Source: Prinia subflava (Eukaryota; Chordata; Aves; Passeriformes; Cisticolidae). Taken from it: 64,000 bases of DNA. Below, piece after piece: positions 22,145 to 46,809 of the stretch (position 1 is its first letter; every line of letters begins with the position of its first letter). The position numbers and the translations under genes are program-made. The DNA is taken from assembly GCF_021018805.1 (NCBI RefSeq), contig NC_086283.1:7205162-7269161 (forward strand), in the 5' to 3' direction. The notes under the pieces were generated by a model. It was not told where the DNA came from. It did not search any database and saw nothing but the letters and a program-made list of their open reading frames with translations.

Positions 22145-25100
22145 TGAATCTAACCAAGCATGAAGTTGTGTATATAGTGCTCCACTTTTTTTATTTATAG
22201 TTGAGAACTGAAAATTTGATTTTACAAGTCTGAGATACGTTTACATGTAGCAGCTTCTACTTGTTTGCAGTAGTCCATACATACATCTTTTTTTCACCTA
22301 CATCTGTAGTTAGATGATACAATAACTGCAGGATAAACCTGCAAAGATTGTCTCTCTAATGAGAGTGATCAATCTCAAAACAATGATCAATAATAGAAAT
22401 TAATATTTCTGTAAATTCTTACGTTTTGGCTTGTGGATGTGCATGGACAATGAGTGCCATGAATTAGTTTACAAGAAATTATGACCAAATAAGAGCAAAA
22501 TGCTATGAAATGTACTGTACCAGCTGCTGTTGGAGTTTACTGACTTGGCTTCCATCTCCATCTTAAACGCATCACTGATTCATGACACCACATCTGCTCA
22601 TATGAACTAAAAGCATGAGTTTGTGTGCCACACCTGCTTGCTGTGTGGTCGTGAGTGGTTGTGCACAGTGACCTTTGATTCCAGCTTCTGAGTCATTTCC
22701 TTTTGTCATCTCAAGGGGGTCACACCATGGCTCATTGCTAAAAAGAGATAAACCAGAGGAGCATAAAAAGAGGCCTTGAATTTTTGGGGGATAGCATTCC
22801 AGCTGCAGGTGGATTCCAGTCTTGCGGGATACTTGGCCCCTTTGATCAAGGAGGGTCCTGCCTGTTGATCAGCATCAGTTTTGCCTTGCACTGCTCACGG
22901 TGGTGAAGACATTCACGGTAGGCCCTGTCGAGTCCTTAATCAAGAGGGGCAGAATGTTGAAGAAGAATCCAGACTTCTTTGTGGGTTGTTTGAAGAGGTT
23001 CCAGAGGTGCTGTGGGGATCATTTCATGGCAGACACCATCTGAGACCAGAAGCTTCTCAACCTCACTCGAAGATGGACAGAGTGTATATACTCTGCATAT
23101 TGTATTTTGGGACTGCTGGAGGTGAAAGCACTCTTGAAGTGGGGATGAATCAGGTTGTCCTCCAGAGGAGGACAGCAATGAAACTGACCTATCATGGTGT
23201 GGTTTTCAGGTTATTCACTTTAAATTACACATAACTAGCTGAACTTCGCTACAGGATTTTGGAAGCAATGGTTTGTTTTGTTTCCTTTTCCTGTTACTGT
23301 TGCCATAAAGAATGCATTTTGATAATCTATTCTACATTTGTGATGACGGCATTGAAGAAAATACTTTCAAGCCACATATTCATCTTGTTTCAGTATTAAC
23401 AGTTTTTATTTCAGAGTCTTTGAAGCCTTTAAGTCTAGAAAAGAAAGATTTATTTTTGTGTTTCACAGAATGATGTATTCACCTTGTTCCTTCTGTGTTG
23501 TTATGGTGATTTTAGTGGACACTATTGCTCAAAAAACATTGGGGAGAAACAGTTCTCTGTGATTATCACTGCACGCTTGTCACCATGCTCCACTGTTAAA
23601 TGTGTTGATTTTTCTCTCTGTTCAGATGGCTTTCTAGAGAAACTTTTCCTTCTCCGCTTTTTTTTCATTGCTAGAAATACGTAATTTGTGCACATTTGTA
23701 GTTTTGCCACGAGGTATTTTTTACAACTTTGAGTCTTCATATGGTGCACTGAAGTTAGTTTGAGAGATTAATTTATGAGAAATGGTGCCGTATTCGGTAG
23801 ATGGAAATTCTTTTTATATCACTTCTGTTCCTAATGTATATAGCAGGATCATCCCTAACGTTTTTAGTGATTTTTGGAGAGTTGTCTTTCATATGTAGAC
23901 CAGAACTAAAGTTGAAGAAGACAGCTTATCTCCATTCACATGAAGGCACCTTATGCCCTTCTTGGAACACACATTTTTCCGTGCTCCATCGTTTCTAAAT
24001 CATGTGAAGATGGGGTCACACTTTTTCTATTGCTTCATGATCTCAGATCAATGGAAATGCTACTATAATGGAAGGTTTCTCTTTGATGAATCTTTATTGT
24101 CATTTTGGTATATTGCAGTCAAACACAGGTTTTCATTGAGGAAAACCCAGATTTTTAAAGCGAAAAGTCAATTTAGTGGCCTCCGATTAGTAGTATCTTA
24201 CTAATAAAAGACAAAAACCTGACACTATACACTGAATACATACGTGTTTTTACCACTCAATTCAGAGTATTTACATGCAAAATCAAGTAAGATGTTTATT
24301 ATCTGGCTAGGTGATTTAGCAACTCCATATTGAGACTGTCCACAAACACAACTCATTTAAGGAATAGCAACAAGACAAATAATGTCATAAGCACTTTCTT
24401 TTTCTTATTTTAAATTTGTGTACCTATATTTTTTAACTGCCCTCCTATCATCCATTTCTATATGCACCAGTAAAGCTAGCAGAGCTTGGAGCCATGGTTT
24501 TGTCATTCAGGAAATAATTACAGGCAATACTGTTAAATTTAATCAAAACTCAATTCGTCTTTAACTCTCTGACACTGAGACCCTACTGAAGAAACACTTA
24601 AGTACCTTCATTTGCTTTCTTTTCTGTCATGTAAATTAATTTCTTTATTAAATTTCCAGCAGGTAGGAATATTTCTTTTTTTTCCAAATTATCTTACTTG
24701 GCTTTTTTAGTCTTTGTGTTGTTCAATATCAAGAAGTGTTCGTTCCTTTTAAATGACCATGAGTGAGCAGTAGATAAACAATTAATTTGAAAGGTTTAAC
24801 TATATACCTAGATTTGGCATTAATATTTGCATATCAGATTGAATTGAAATGAACTTAACCAAATCTAGAAAAGTTGCATGGTCACAAGAAAAAAAAACTT
24901 GATTTAGTATTTCATCAAGAAAAGCACCCTGTGAAGACTTGCAACATGTTTATTTTGTTCAAGAAGCAACTATTTCTGGTGCTAGTATATCTTTTTCCTT
25001 TTGATGGCAAAGCTACAGTTTGAACTGCCAGTGTGTTGTATCTTTAAGTGTCAGCTTTCCAGATAGGTATGATTTGTTTTGTTTAGTTTGTGACAGGAAC

Positions 25101-25639
25101 AGTAGTTCCTCTACCAGTCTTTTCAGTTGTAGAAATGTGTAGTGGTACACAGTTTTTATATCCCTGACTTTTTCAGGTATGATTAATCCTTGTTTCTTTG
25201 AGAGTTTTCAGTATTTGTTTCATATGAAGTTTTGTAATTATCTGTTACTCTAGTGCATTAAAGCCACATAGTGCAGAAGTCCTGCTACAGAGGCCACAAA
25301 TCTTTTAAGCACTGTATGGAATACGTCTGACATACATGGTCCTTGTCTTCATAGTCATAGGCTAACTATGAGAAAGCTTTCTTGCAGGATACTTTGGACA
25401 ACAATTTTTTTCCCTGAGATAAAGCATGAGATGTTAAATCACAGAGCAGTGATACAATGTATTTTTGATTTATCTTTATTTATTGCTGGTCGTGGTGCCA
25501 TATTCTGATAGTGTAGAAAAGCAGAATGATACTCTTCATCCAGCCGTTCTTATAGTCTGTGTTGTAATTAGTATGAGTGAGTTTCAGAATGATCAAATCC
25601 ATATATCTGCACATGTGTGAAGTATAGAGTTGGAAAAAG

Positions 25640-26110
25640 AATAATTCTTAAGATTGATGTACAGTGTGGGAAGTTAGCATTGGCTCCAATGGGATGGCAC
25701 CCGTGGATGGGGGTGCGTGTGATCACCAGTGACATGGTTATGCCACCAGCGAGACAAAGCAACCCCAAATGACACCAGCAGACCTTTGGTCCTCGTGGGA
25801 GGTTGGTGCTTATAAGGCTGGGGGTGTGCCAGGGCATATGGCTGGGTTCCTAGATCCCCATGGGGTGTGGAGACAGTTGTCCCACTGACCACCCCAGAAA
25901 TGGGATCGTAAACCTGTGCAAGGCTCCCCTGGCTGTGCCTTCCCAAACCCAGCAAGGACCAGGGGACAGAGATGCATCCTCTCCTTGCAAAGCTCTTTGA
26001 GACATGCAGGAGGAGAGACCCAGGTGGTGTGCTTTGTAACAAGGGGAATAATTCCACCCTCAGCTGTGGGGTTTTGCCTAAATCTGGACTACTTCAGCGA
26101 GAATTGCAGA
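25640..26110. other. Composition-shifted block in presumed COL25A1 3' UTR
   Basis: About 470 bases clearly richer in G+C than the flanks. It includes a TATA-like ttataagg at about 25810 and a 127-codon minus-strand open frame. It resembles an old long-terminal-repeat-type or SINE-derived insertion in composition only. I find no clear terminal repeats or target duplication. Confidence 0.25.
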
Positions 26111-27458
26111 GATACTGACACCCTGTTTATTGAAAGTGATGAAGAGGTTCAAGGCATGCAGAAGTTGACCCTGCCCTTCAAATTTCCTGATCTCTGCTGC
26201 TTGACCATCTTAAATTACATTTTTAAATCTCTGTATTTTACCTAATGAATTCCCTAAATTTTCACACTAAAGACTCACACAAAACATATCTGCAAAGTCA
26301 AAAGGAAGTCTAATTTGTAGTCGTTGCAAAAATTCTATTTCAGTGACTGGAATTAAAACTAACACTGTTGCGTTTTGGGATTTTTTTCCTGCATTCTAGG
26401 GGATTTTTTTCTTTTCTGCAATTTGTTTTTATGGATGTCAATGTTGCTGTAATGTACAAATGAAGGTTTTCTTGCACCCTCTGTTATTGAAGTATTTTAT
26501 GTGGTGGTTGGATTCATTAAATGCAGTTAGTAACAAGTGCCTGCCACCATCATTTCTGAAAAAGATACTCTACAGAACGAGAGGAGTTTGTATTTTAAAA
26601 GGGATTTGGAGTGTTGTTTTTGTTTCATTTTGTTTTTAAATGCATCCAATTATCAATGCTGCTTGGAAATTGAATTTTCTTTGAAAGCAGGGGGCCTTAA
26701 CTTAACCTGGGACCGTTAGTGTTTTACTTGTTTCTATTTAAAAAAGAAATTGTATGAATTTCCCAGATCCCATTGGTACTTGCACACTTCTCTGAAGTAT
26801 TATGGAGAGTTGGGTTGGTGGAAGAATGTTTTACATATTGTTAACATATATGTGGATATTCTTATATTATTGTACATGTTTGGGAAAATATCACACAACT
26901 TTAAAGATGTTGCTAAGATGTATGTATCTGACTTTTTCCTTTGGAAAATATTATATATTTTTATTTGTATTTTTTACTTTTTTAAGTTCATCTGTATGTG
27001 CCGTTATTTTTGTATTGCAAATGGTCTCATAAATGAAGTAGAAGAGATAAAAATACAAAGTAATTTGGCAAGGATGTCAATGCTTGGGGGGGGACATATG
27101 TGGATCAGCATCATATTATCAATACTAGGAATATTTTGAGTGTCTTAGCACTGTACATATGTCACAAGACCTCTTTTGATGAGTAGTGTAAAGAACTGCA
27201 AGGTTTTAATCACACATTTTAGTTTGTTATTATTTACCACTTTCTTGTGGCCACTGGTCTTGACTTAATTGAACTCGATCAAACAGCATGCTTTTGTTTT
27301 TATTATTAAAATTTCTCTTTGTTTTTTCAGTTCAATATTGTTTTGTTTTCTTTCAGTTTTATACTTCAGGTTTTGTTTCTTGCTTGTGAGAAGTTGATCT
27401 TCAGAATTATTTTTACACTATTTATGATTTATTTTCATAATGTAAAAAGTGTGTAATT

Positions 27459-27464
27459 ATTAAA
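27459..27464 (+). terminator. Candidate poly(A) signal ATTAAA (COL25A1)
   Basis: ATTAAA at the end of a T-rich block, upstream of a TG-containing stretch (gatgttggtgc). One of two plausible sites for the COL25A1 mRNA end. Confidence 0.3.
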
Positions 27465-27900
27465 ATATTAATCCAACCATTGGTGCTGATTTTGAATAGT
27501 TATAAAGCTCTTGATGTTGGTGCAAAAAGGTGTTCTAGTCTGTCTGGATTGGAAAACGTGTGTGCTGCTTTGTGCCAACCTGGAGTTTGAAGTCTGGAGC
27601 AAGCTGTGTCAGACATTCACACAAAAATTAGGACCTCTGCCACGTGTTCCATTTTCTTGCAGTGTGCAATAAGAATACTCACTTTCTTCTTCTTCATGTG
27701 TCTTTCCCCTTCAAAGCAGTGTCTCTTGTGTTATCTTCTCTAAACAGGCAGCCCTGGCTGTGGGAATCCACAAATTATGTAAGGAAGAAGCTTTGCTGCA
27801 AGGCTTGGAGCTGTTCCTCACTCTGGGAAAGTTGCAGGGACCAGTGTATTAACCAGAAGTTGGAACTAGGCAAGTTCAGAGGCACCCTGGGATCTAAAGA

Positions 27901-27978
27901 AATAAAGCTGAAAAATCACCAGTCTCCCTTTCTGTTGTTCTGAAGGTGAAAAATAAACCTGAACTGCTGAGAAATAAA
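27901..27978 (+). terminator. Cluster of three AATAAA signals (COL25A1 candidate 3' end)
   Basis: AATAAA occurs at 27901-27906, 27952-27957 and 27973-27978, a dense cluster on the sense strand of the upstream gene. Confidence 0.35.
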
Positions 27979-29102
27979 GATGTGCACAGACAGTGTCACA
28001 AGTAACAGTGCAAGCTAGAGAATGTGAGGATCTCTTTTCCACAGGTCCAATTTGTTCAGAAATGATGGAACATAATAATAATTACAAAATTGCATGTTGT
28101 TAAGCACCCTGGTTTAAGAAAACATACATTTGCAGCAGTGTCTCTGAAAAAAAGGTTTTAAAAAACACTGGGGAACACCTGTAATTTCTTCAACACATTA
28201 TTTAAATGTTTGGATTTTCTAAATCCCAGAATATTTCAGACAAGCAACATTTCACCCTGTTTCCCTTTCCATCACCTCAAAAATGCAGTCACTGTAGGTG
28301 GAGGGAATTTTAGGTAGAGGTTTGGCCTCTCCTATTAACTCTTACTAATCCCCATAAATGTCCATTAATCTTATGGCTCTGTTTTAGACTCTTGGAGGGA
28401 CTAAAAATATCTTTGCTCCCTTTCCTGGATGAGGTACTTCCAGCTTTGACATGCTGTGCTCTGCCAGGCTGAGCGCATGGCTCTGAGGGCTGCGAGTGCT
28501 GCTGTCGCCCCAGCTGGGCAGAACTGACCCAGGTGAAGTCCTTGCTTCAGCTGTGGCCCTTCTTGCCCTTTTCTTGCTTCCATCTTTCTCCTTTCTTCCA
28601 CTTTCGTAGAGAGATGCAGTTCTAGATGTCCTGCCAAAACACAAAAAAGTGTGTTCTGGACTACTACCAGAGCCAACACCTCATGGGTTTCCCATTCTGT
28701 GCTTTTGACAGCATCCCTGGTTTTTTTCACTTGTATGTTCCCTTTTGAGTTTTAGATGCTTTCAAGCCAAACCTCAGGTAAACAATATCCTACAGCCTTC
28801 ACATCCTACTGCACTCCTGGGATATGACTTTCCTCTGGCATTGCCTCCTGTTCACATGCCTCCTTCATAATGTGCCAAAGCACATGCAGGACTGCATGTG
28901 AAATGCCTGCCACTTCTGCCTCTTTTTTTTTTTTTTTAATGGAGCTTTAATTAAATACTTAAAGGCTATTGTGCAGCTCTGCCTTGTGGACCTATTAAAC
29001 CTGCTAATCCCTACCAAAATAAAAAAAATGCAACAGAAGTGGCTTTTTATGTCCTCATCTCACACAACTTCACCTTGTGGTTCAATTACAATAACCACAC
29101 GC

Positions 29103-29107
<5 letters not shown>

Positions 29108-29139
<32 letters not shown>

Positions 29140-29156
29140 AAAAAAAAAAAAAAAAA
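29108..29156. repeat. Poly-A tract
   Basis: Forty-nine bases of A with a single C at 29139. It could be a retroposition tail, but the upstream sequence is not recognisable as an element. Confidence 0.9.
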
Positions 29157-29441
29157 CCACCACAAGGAGCTGACAAAGCATTTCATGTTCCAGCAAGTAG
29201 AAGCAACTGCACCCAAATAAATACTAAAAGAAAACAAACAAGGGAATGCCAAAACATTTGTCTCATGTTGCTTGCTGCAGGCAGTCTTTCTGTCTTCCCA
29301 GGGTTACTAATTTGTCTTCTTTACCTTTGGCATCTGGGAATTTCCAGATGGAGTACTCACAGGGCATTCTACTTTCCCATCTCCTAGATGCAGTAAGAAA
29401 AAACCTTTTTTTTTTTTTTCTCCATTTTATGTATCTATAAA

Positions 29442-29555
29442 TGTGTATATATATACACACATACAGATACATATATTTGTGTATATATCTGTACATGTCT
29501 TCATGTGCCTACTTGAACATATATAGATATGTGTGTAAATATATATATGTATGAC
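29442..29555. repeat. TA/TG-rich alternating sequence with perfect palindrome
   Basis: Alternating TA and TG/CA dinucleotides. The first 18 bases (29442-29459) are a perfect palindrome, tgtgtatat/atatacaca, able to form a cruciform. Confidence 0.8.
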
Positions 29556-32500
29556 CAGTAGAGTTCAGAGAATACTGTACACAAACCTCTTCAGAGACAT
29601 CACTGAAGTAAGGCCTTAGTTTATCTCCCAGATCAAAGGTGGGCACAGCTCCTGTCACATAATCAGGATGCACAGTTTTTTCATGTGCTTACACCAAGAC
29701 AGAATGTTCAATAGCTAATAAATATGCTGATTAGTTTTTTATGTGCAGGTTACAGCTTGACTGAGTTTCCAAAGAGCCCACACCTAAGTGGAACTGTCAC
29801 AAGATCTTTCTGACATCACCTTTGGCAGCTCCCTCCTGGAGCTAACAAGTATCTGGTAACTTTTTGCCAGCTTTTAGGATCTCTCTTCTGTTTGGTATAT
29901 TAAAATCTTTGTGAGGTAATTGATTCTGGTCGAGATAAAACTGATTTAAAAAAATGTTGACAACACAGCCTGTGCTTAACTGACCTGGGGCTCTGCCAGA
30001 CCGGTCACTGCAGGAACTCTCAGACAAGTCCATACCCCTTCCAGAGCAAATGCCAGCAGCTGCCTGTCCCTGGGAAGGTGCAGATAGGCATGGTTTCTCC
30101 ATCTTTAAATTTCTGTACTGAAACAGATCTTCGCTGTAGACCAATTTCCCCAGCAAATCCATCTGCAGTGGATACTTCTCAGGATTCACCAGCAATACAT
30201 TGTTTTTCAGAGGAACTCCTTCACAGTTAAATAGGTAGCCAGAGGCACCTTACTTGGACACTTCGGGTAACTGTTAGAAAATGTTATTTGCCAGGCTGCT
30301 GGTTTCTGGTACCGTGCCAGGACAAAACCCATAAACAAGCATGGAAAAAAGTAAATTACAATGTTTGTATAGCAAACAGAGCAGGATGGATTAAACAGCA
30401 TATTTTGCTTTGTATTTTTGGTCTTTTACTAAAACACAAGTATTTTGGGAGAAAAAAAAAAGAAACTATTTTAATCCTATTATATATCATGGAGAGATAG
30501 CTGCCAGTATTTACTGAGCAGCATGATGAGGGCAAGTGGTGCGCAAAGGCCAGTGTCTGGGTCTGGGTCTCATGGGAGAGACTCCACACGAGACTGGGCA
30601 GGCTTGCTCCTGCTCGGAGTATCAAAAGAGTGTGAAAGAGCTGTGAGCCAAGAGGGAGGGATATTTCCTTGATTGTTAAGCCCCTTTCCATGGCTTTGAA
30701 GGAATAGAGAAACAACTTCCCCGTTCTACTTCACCTCCCACTTCAAGATTTCCTGATGAAGTTTGCTGTTGCTTCAAGCAGTTACTAAGCTAGCTGTGGG
30801 CAAATTTACTTTTGCTAAACCTGAAAGAAAAGCCCTGATACAAGGCTGTTGGTGCAGGCTTCTAAAGAAGTAGCAGCACAAAATTTTGAATATCCCTGAA
30901 ATCTGTTCGTGGTCCAGGGTTTCTGCGTAAGCAAGACCAGGCAGATCAGCGTGAGATTTTCTAGTGTTGGCATCGGCAGCGACCCTGAAGGAAGAGACAA
31001 GGCTGTGCTCGGCACCGATAGAGGGCAGGCACCAGCCCGGTGTGGGGAAAACCATCTCCCCCGAAATGCCTTGGGAGTCACAGCCTTGGATGCTGCCTGG
31101 CCCCAGCCTTTCTGTACATTGCTGGTACAAAGCGATTGCTGCTAGGTCAGTATGTAAGGTGCAGTACAACTTGAACTGCATCTACCCTGTGCTAAATATC
31201 ACTGCCCAATTTTCAGAGATGAAGGCAAAATGGAAAAGCATTGCAGAGAGCTTTCCTGACAGACTCTGGCCTTGGCCTTGTTTGGATCTTGGCAGATCTA
31301 AATGACTGTTCTCTTCTTGAGGACCCATCAGTGAATTTCATCATTGGCTACTGCCCTAGTTGACAGTTTTGGCAGCTCCTTCATGTCTTTTTAAGTCTTT
31401 CTGCCTGGACAAGGCACTGAAGACAGGCAGCAGCTGTCTCTGCTGGGATATAGAGGTAGAGCTGCTATGACTTCTGTTACTCTTGGTTGGTGAGGCAAGG
31501 TTTCCAGTGGAGCAGGAGTGTAGAGTGTCAAAGCTTCAAAATTAACACTGAGGAAGCTCAAGTAAATGACTGGATAGAGAGAAGTGCTGCCCAGAGAAGC
31601 AGAAAGGTGGCTTGCTGGCAGAGAGATTTTTTAAAAAAACAGGAAGTGTTTTTCTTCAATCTGCAGAATTTGGGATGATTTTCTGGATGCTGATCAAGAA
31701 AAAGGAAGTATCATCAGCACAGGAAATTGTGTGGCTTTACATATGCTCTCTGAAAACTTCCAAAGAGAGTGCTGCAGGTGGCACAGACGAGCTACAGATG
31801 GGGTAGCAGGGCCGTGGGCGAGTGTTCCTGCTGTCTGCTCACGCAGCTCAAGGAGCAGCCTCCAGGGGAGACGGTGCGTGCTTGGCAGGGAGAGGGTAAA
31901 TCTGAGGTGCTGCACCAGCAGCTTCGCTGGTTTGAAATCTCATGCCTCTTGATGTGAATTCTCTCCTTCTTCCCCCGACTTATTGTCCGCTCTTTTTCTT
32001 GTGGGCTTTGATGTCCAGCGAGATGGATATCAGGTGTAACGTCGAAGGAATGCCACATTCGAGCAAGTCGACTGCTTCTGTGCTTACAAAGTGATCAAGG
32101 ACTAGGTATATTTAGATGTTGCCTAGACCTAACAGTGAACCAATGTATTTGAGCGCCACGGCTCTTTTCTATGAACATGTACAAATCCTGGCAAGCCGTA
32201 GATCTTACTAATTTGCCTCACTTTATAAGAAATGCGGAAGTACTGATACTGGCCTTGATGGACGTGTACGAGTAATATCTCAGCCTATTCTTACAAGCAG
32301 ATTTGGGGATTTGAGAGGCAGAGAGGGACATTGAATTATGACCCTGATTTTGATTAGGTAATCCGCTTTGTGTTCCTCGCCCCCCCACCCCGTCCCGAAT
32401 GTGTGTGGCAGTGGCGCTGTGGGCACCGGGATGGCCGAGGACTGGCAGGAATGTCAGGATCGCGTGTGGGAGCCCAGCACACGCCCCCACGCACGCACCA

Positions 32501-32657
32501 GGTCCATTCTTCTGCGAATTTGTGCTGGTCTGCGCCCTTAGGAAAGAAAGCCAGCAAGATTCCAAGGCACAGGACTCACCCGCGGCTGGCCCGCCTCAGC
32601 TCGACAGGAAACACGAGTCCCCCGAAAGGAAAACCCAGGGCGATGGGGGAGCGGTCG

Positions 32658-32675
32658 GGACGGGACGTCCCGTCC
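32658..32675. promoter_or_regulatory. Perfect 18-bp palindrome with ACGT core upstream of ETNPPL
   Basis: ggacgggac followed by its exact reverse complement gtcccgtcc, centred about 157 bases before the start codon. The GACGTC core resembles an ATF/CREB-type half-site pair, but the flanks are not the consensus TGACGTCA. Function is inferred only from symmetry and position. Confidence 0.5.
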
Positions 32676-32738
32676 TGTCCCGTCCCGCCGGGGAAGGCGT
32701 GGGGGAGGGAGGCGGGGAGGAGGGGTTTGGCCGGCGCC

Positions 32739-32749
32739 CGCATAAGAGG
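32739..32749 (+). promoter_or_regulatory. ETNPPL: Possible TATA-like element of ETNPPL
   Basis: cgcataagagg lies between GC boxes, about 80 bases before the start codon. If used, transcription would start near 32770 and leave a 5' UTR of about 50 bases. It is degenerate and may be irrelevant in a CpG-island promoter. Confidence 0.25.
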
Positions 32750-32789
32750 CGGGGAACCCCCGGGCGGCTCGGACGGACCGTGTTCTCCA

Positions 32790-32809
32790 GTGCCGTGCCG
32801 TGCCGTGCC
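32790..32809 (+). repeat. (GTGCC)4 short tandem repeat in ETNPPL 5' leader
   Basis: Four exact GTGCC units, followed by two GCCT-type units, ending 14 bases before the start codon. It lies in the presumed 5' UTR. Confidence 0.85.
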
Positions 32810-32823
32810 TGCCTGCCGGCGGG

Positions 32824-45385
<12,562 letters not shown>

Positions 45386-45899
45386 AGAGGGATAGTTTCT
45401 TCATTCCGTTTGAATTTGTGTCCATCTTGCTTCTGAGATGAAGAGTGCAATAGTCTGAGTTCTAGGATCTGTTTGAGGCCTAATCATACCTTTCATAAAC
45501 TGGCTGAATTCCTATTAGCTTCAGTAGGTTTAAAATACCTTTTCAGATACATGAGAACTGTGCCATTGGCTTGAAATCTAGATGTGACAGAATGGACAAA
45601 TGATACAAAAATACTTTGGTGCTGATAGCAGGCGTGACATAGGTACACAAACTTGGTGAAAACTGCAGATTTATCCGTATTACGCAGAATATGATTTGCT
45701 TAACTGCCATAAAGCAAATGCCAATCCTATTAAGTTTAAAAATATATGCTTAACATGCTATTTTTACAATATTTTAAATTTCAATATCTAATATTGAGAT
45801 GTTAATTACTTCCCATGTTTTAATGGCTGAATTCACTTAACAATGCTTGAGAAAGAAATCATTATTATCTTGTAGTGTAACTTAGGTCCTATGGACCAT

Positions 45900-45965
45900 A
45901 TTCCCAGCTGATGTAAACTGGAGTAGCTTTGCTAATGTCAGGAATGCTCTACTAAGGGTCTACAA
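45900..45965. repeat. Ancient amniote interspersed-repeat-like segment in ETNPPL 3' UTR
   Basis: ctgatgtaaactggagtagc then ttgctaatgtcagga resembles the 'gatttacaccag / gtaaatcagagtagctccattg' part of the same ancient repeat class. Confidence 0.35.
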
Positions 45966-46022
45966 CTCTATGTGTAGAGACACAATGTCTATGCAGGGCA
46001 CTCTCACTATAAATTCAAGAAA

Positions 46023-46028
46023 AATAAA
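46023..46028 (+). terminator. ETNPPL: Poly(A) signal AATAAA (ETNPPL, proximal)
   Basis: AATAAA 638 bases after the stop, the first canonical signal on the sense strand; T-rich sequence follows at about 46095. Confidence 0.55.
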
Positions 46029-46799
46029 GATTCTAATTTTCTATGGATAAAGCAACTTTTATAAATATTTATAAAGAGTAAGATTTTAAGGGGTTTTTTC
46101 CCTAAAGTTTATAGATTGAATCCTATCAGTCTATAAAATATGCAAGTAAAGTATGTATCATTTCAGACACGCTGATTGATTGAATTCAACCTGAAGGTGT
46201 CTCAAAATGAGGTTCCCAGGGACAGCCCAGCTTGTGGTCCCATGGATTTGAGTTGTTTTGAGAGTCGTGGGAATTACTGCCTGATCCTGCCAAAGCTGTG
46301 CTGGTTCTTTTTGTCAGTGGTGATGGAGAGTTGCACACCAGTTCCATGGGATCCTGACACATAAATGCCAACACTGGATAGGTTGCTAAAAGGAGAAGAC
46401 CACTGCATGCAACCAGTGCCTATCTGTGCTGCAGATACTTTAGACTGACTCTCCTCATCGCCAGTGTTAAATTTCATTGACAGCATACAAGCCCTGCTTC
46501 TCTTTTTTAATATATGCACAGCTCCATGCTGTTGGGGATACTGAGGGCTTTCCAAATAGCTTGTAGTTCAGAAAAAAAAAAAGTATTTATTTCCTCTTCA
46601 GTTTTAGTACCCTAAATTCTGCTGTTTCCTAGTTGCTGCTAATGATCCTACAGATATGTCTGAAAATTGGGCACTTTATCTACTTCCATGTTTTCCACAA
46701 TTTGCTACATTTATGTTGACATTTCTGATGTAATGCTTTCCAACATCCTCAAGCTGGCTTATTTTCTGTTTCATGATCCTTGAATAATTCTTCCATAAA

Positions 46800-46805
46800 A
46801 ATAAA
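46800..46805 (+). terminator. Candidate distal poly(A) signal AATAAA (ETNPPL)
   Basis: A second canonical hexamer, in T-rich context. Would extend the 3' UTR to about 1.4 kb. Confidence 0.3.
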
Positions 46806-46809
46806 TCTC

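Larger units (their letters stand above)
22145..27978 (+). other. COL25A1: COL25A1 3' UTR (3' end uncertain)
   Basis: AT-rich, gene-free sequence follows the stop. Candidate poly(A) signals are ATTAAA at 27459-27464 and AATAAA at 27901, 27952 and 27973. A several-kilobase 3' UTR fits what I recall of the mammalian gene, but the end cannot be fixed by sequence alone. The T-rich block at about 26300-27480 looks like the distal part of a UTR. Two less AT-rich blocks (about 22600-23240 and 25640-26110) interrupt it and may be old insertions. Confidence 0.45.
27979..32369. other. Intergenic region between COL25A1 and ETNPPL
   Basis: About 4.4 kb with no gene I can support. It contains a T tract (28922-28937), a long A tract (29108-29156), a TA/TG-rich segment (29442-29555) and modestly GC-rich patches near 28400-28560 and 30900-31140. 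Open frames of 100-135 codons here lack start context, splice partners or recognisable domains. Confidence 0.6.
45386..46050 (+). other. ETNPPL: ETNPPL 3' UTR
   Basis: AT-rich sequence from the stop to just past the first AATAAA. A second AATAAA at 46800 could define a longer form. It contains ancient-repeat-like segments at about 45510-45535 and 45900-45965. Confidence 0.55.
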
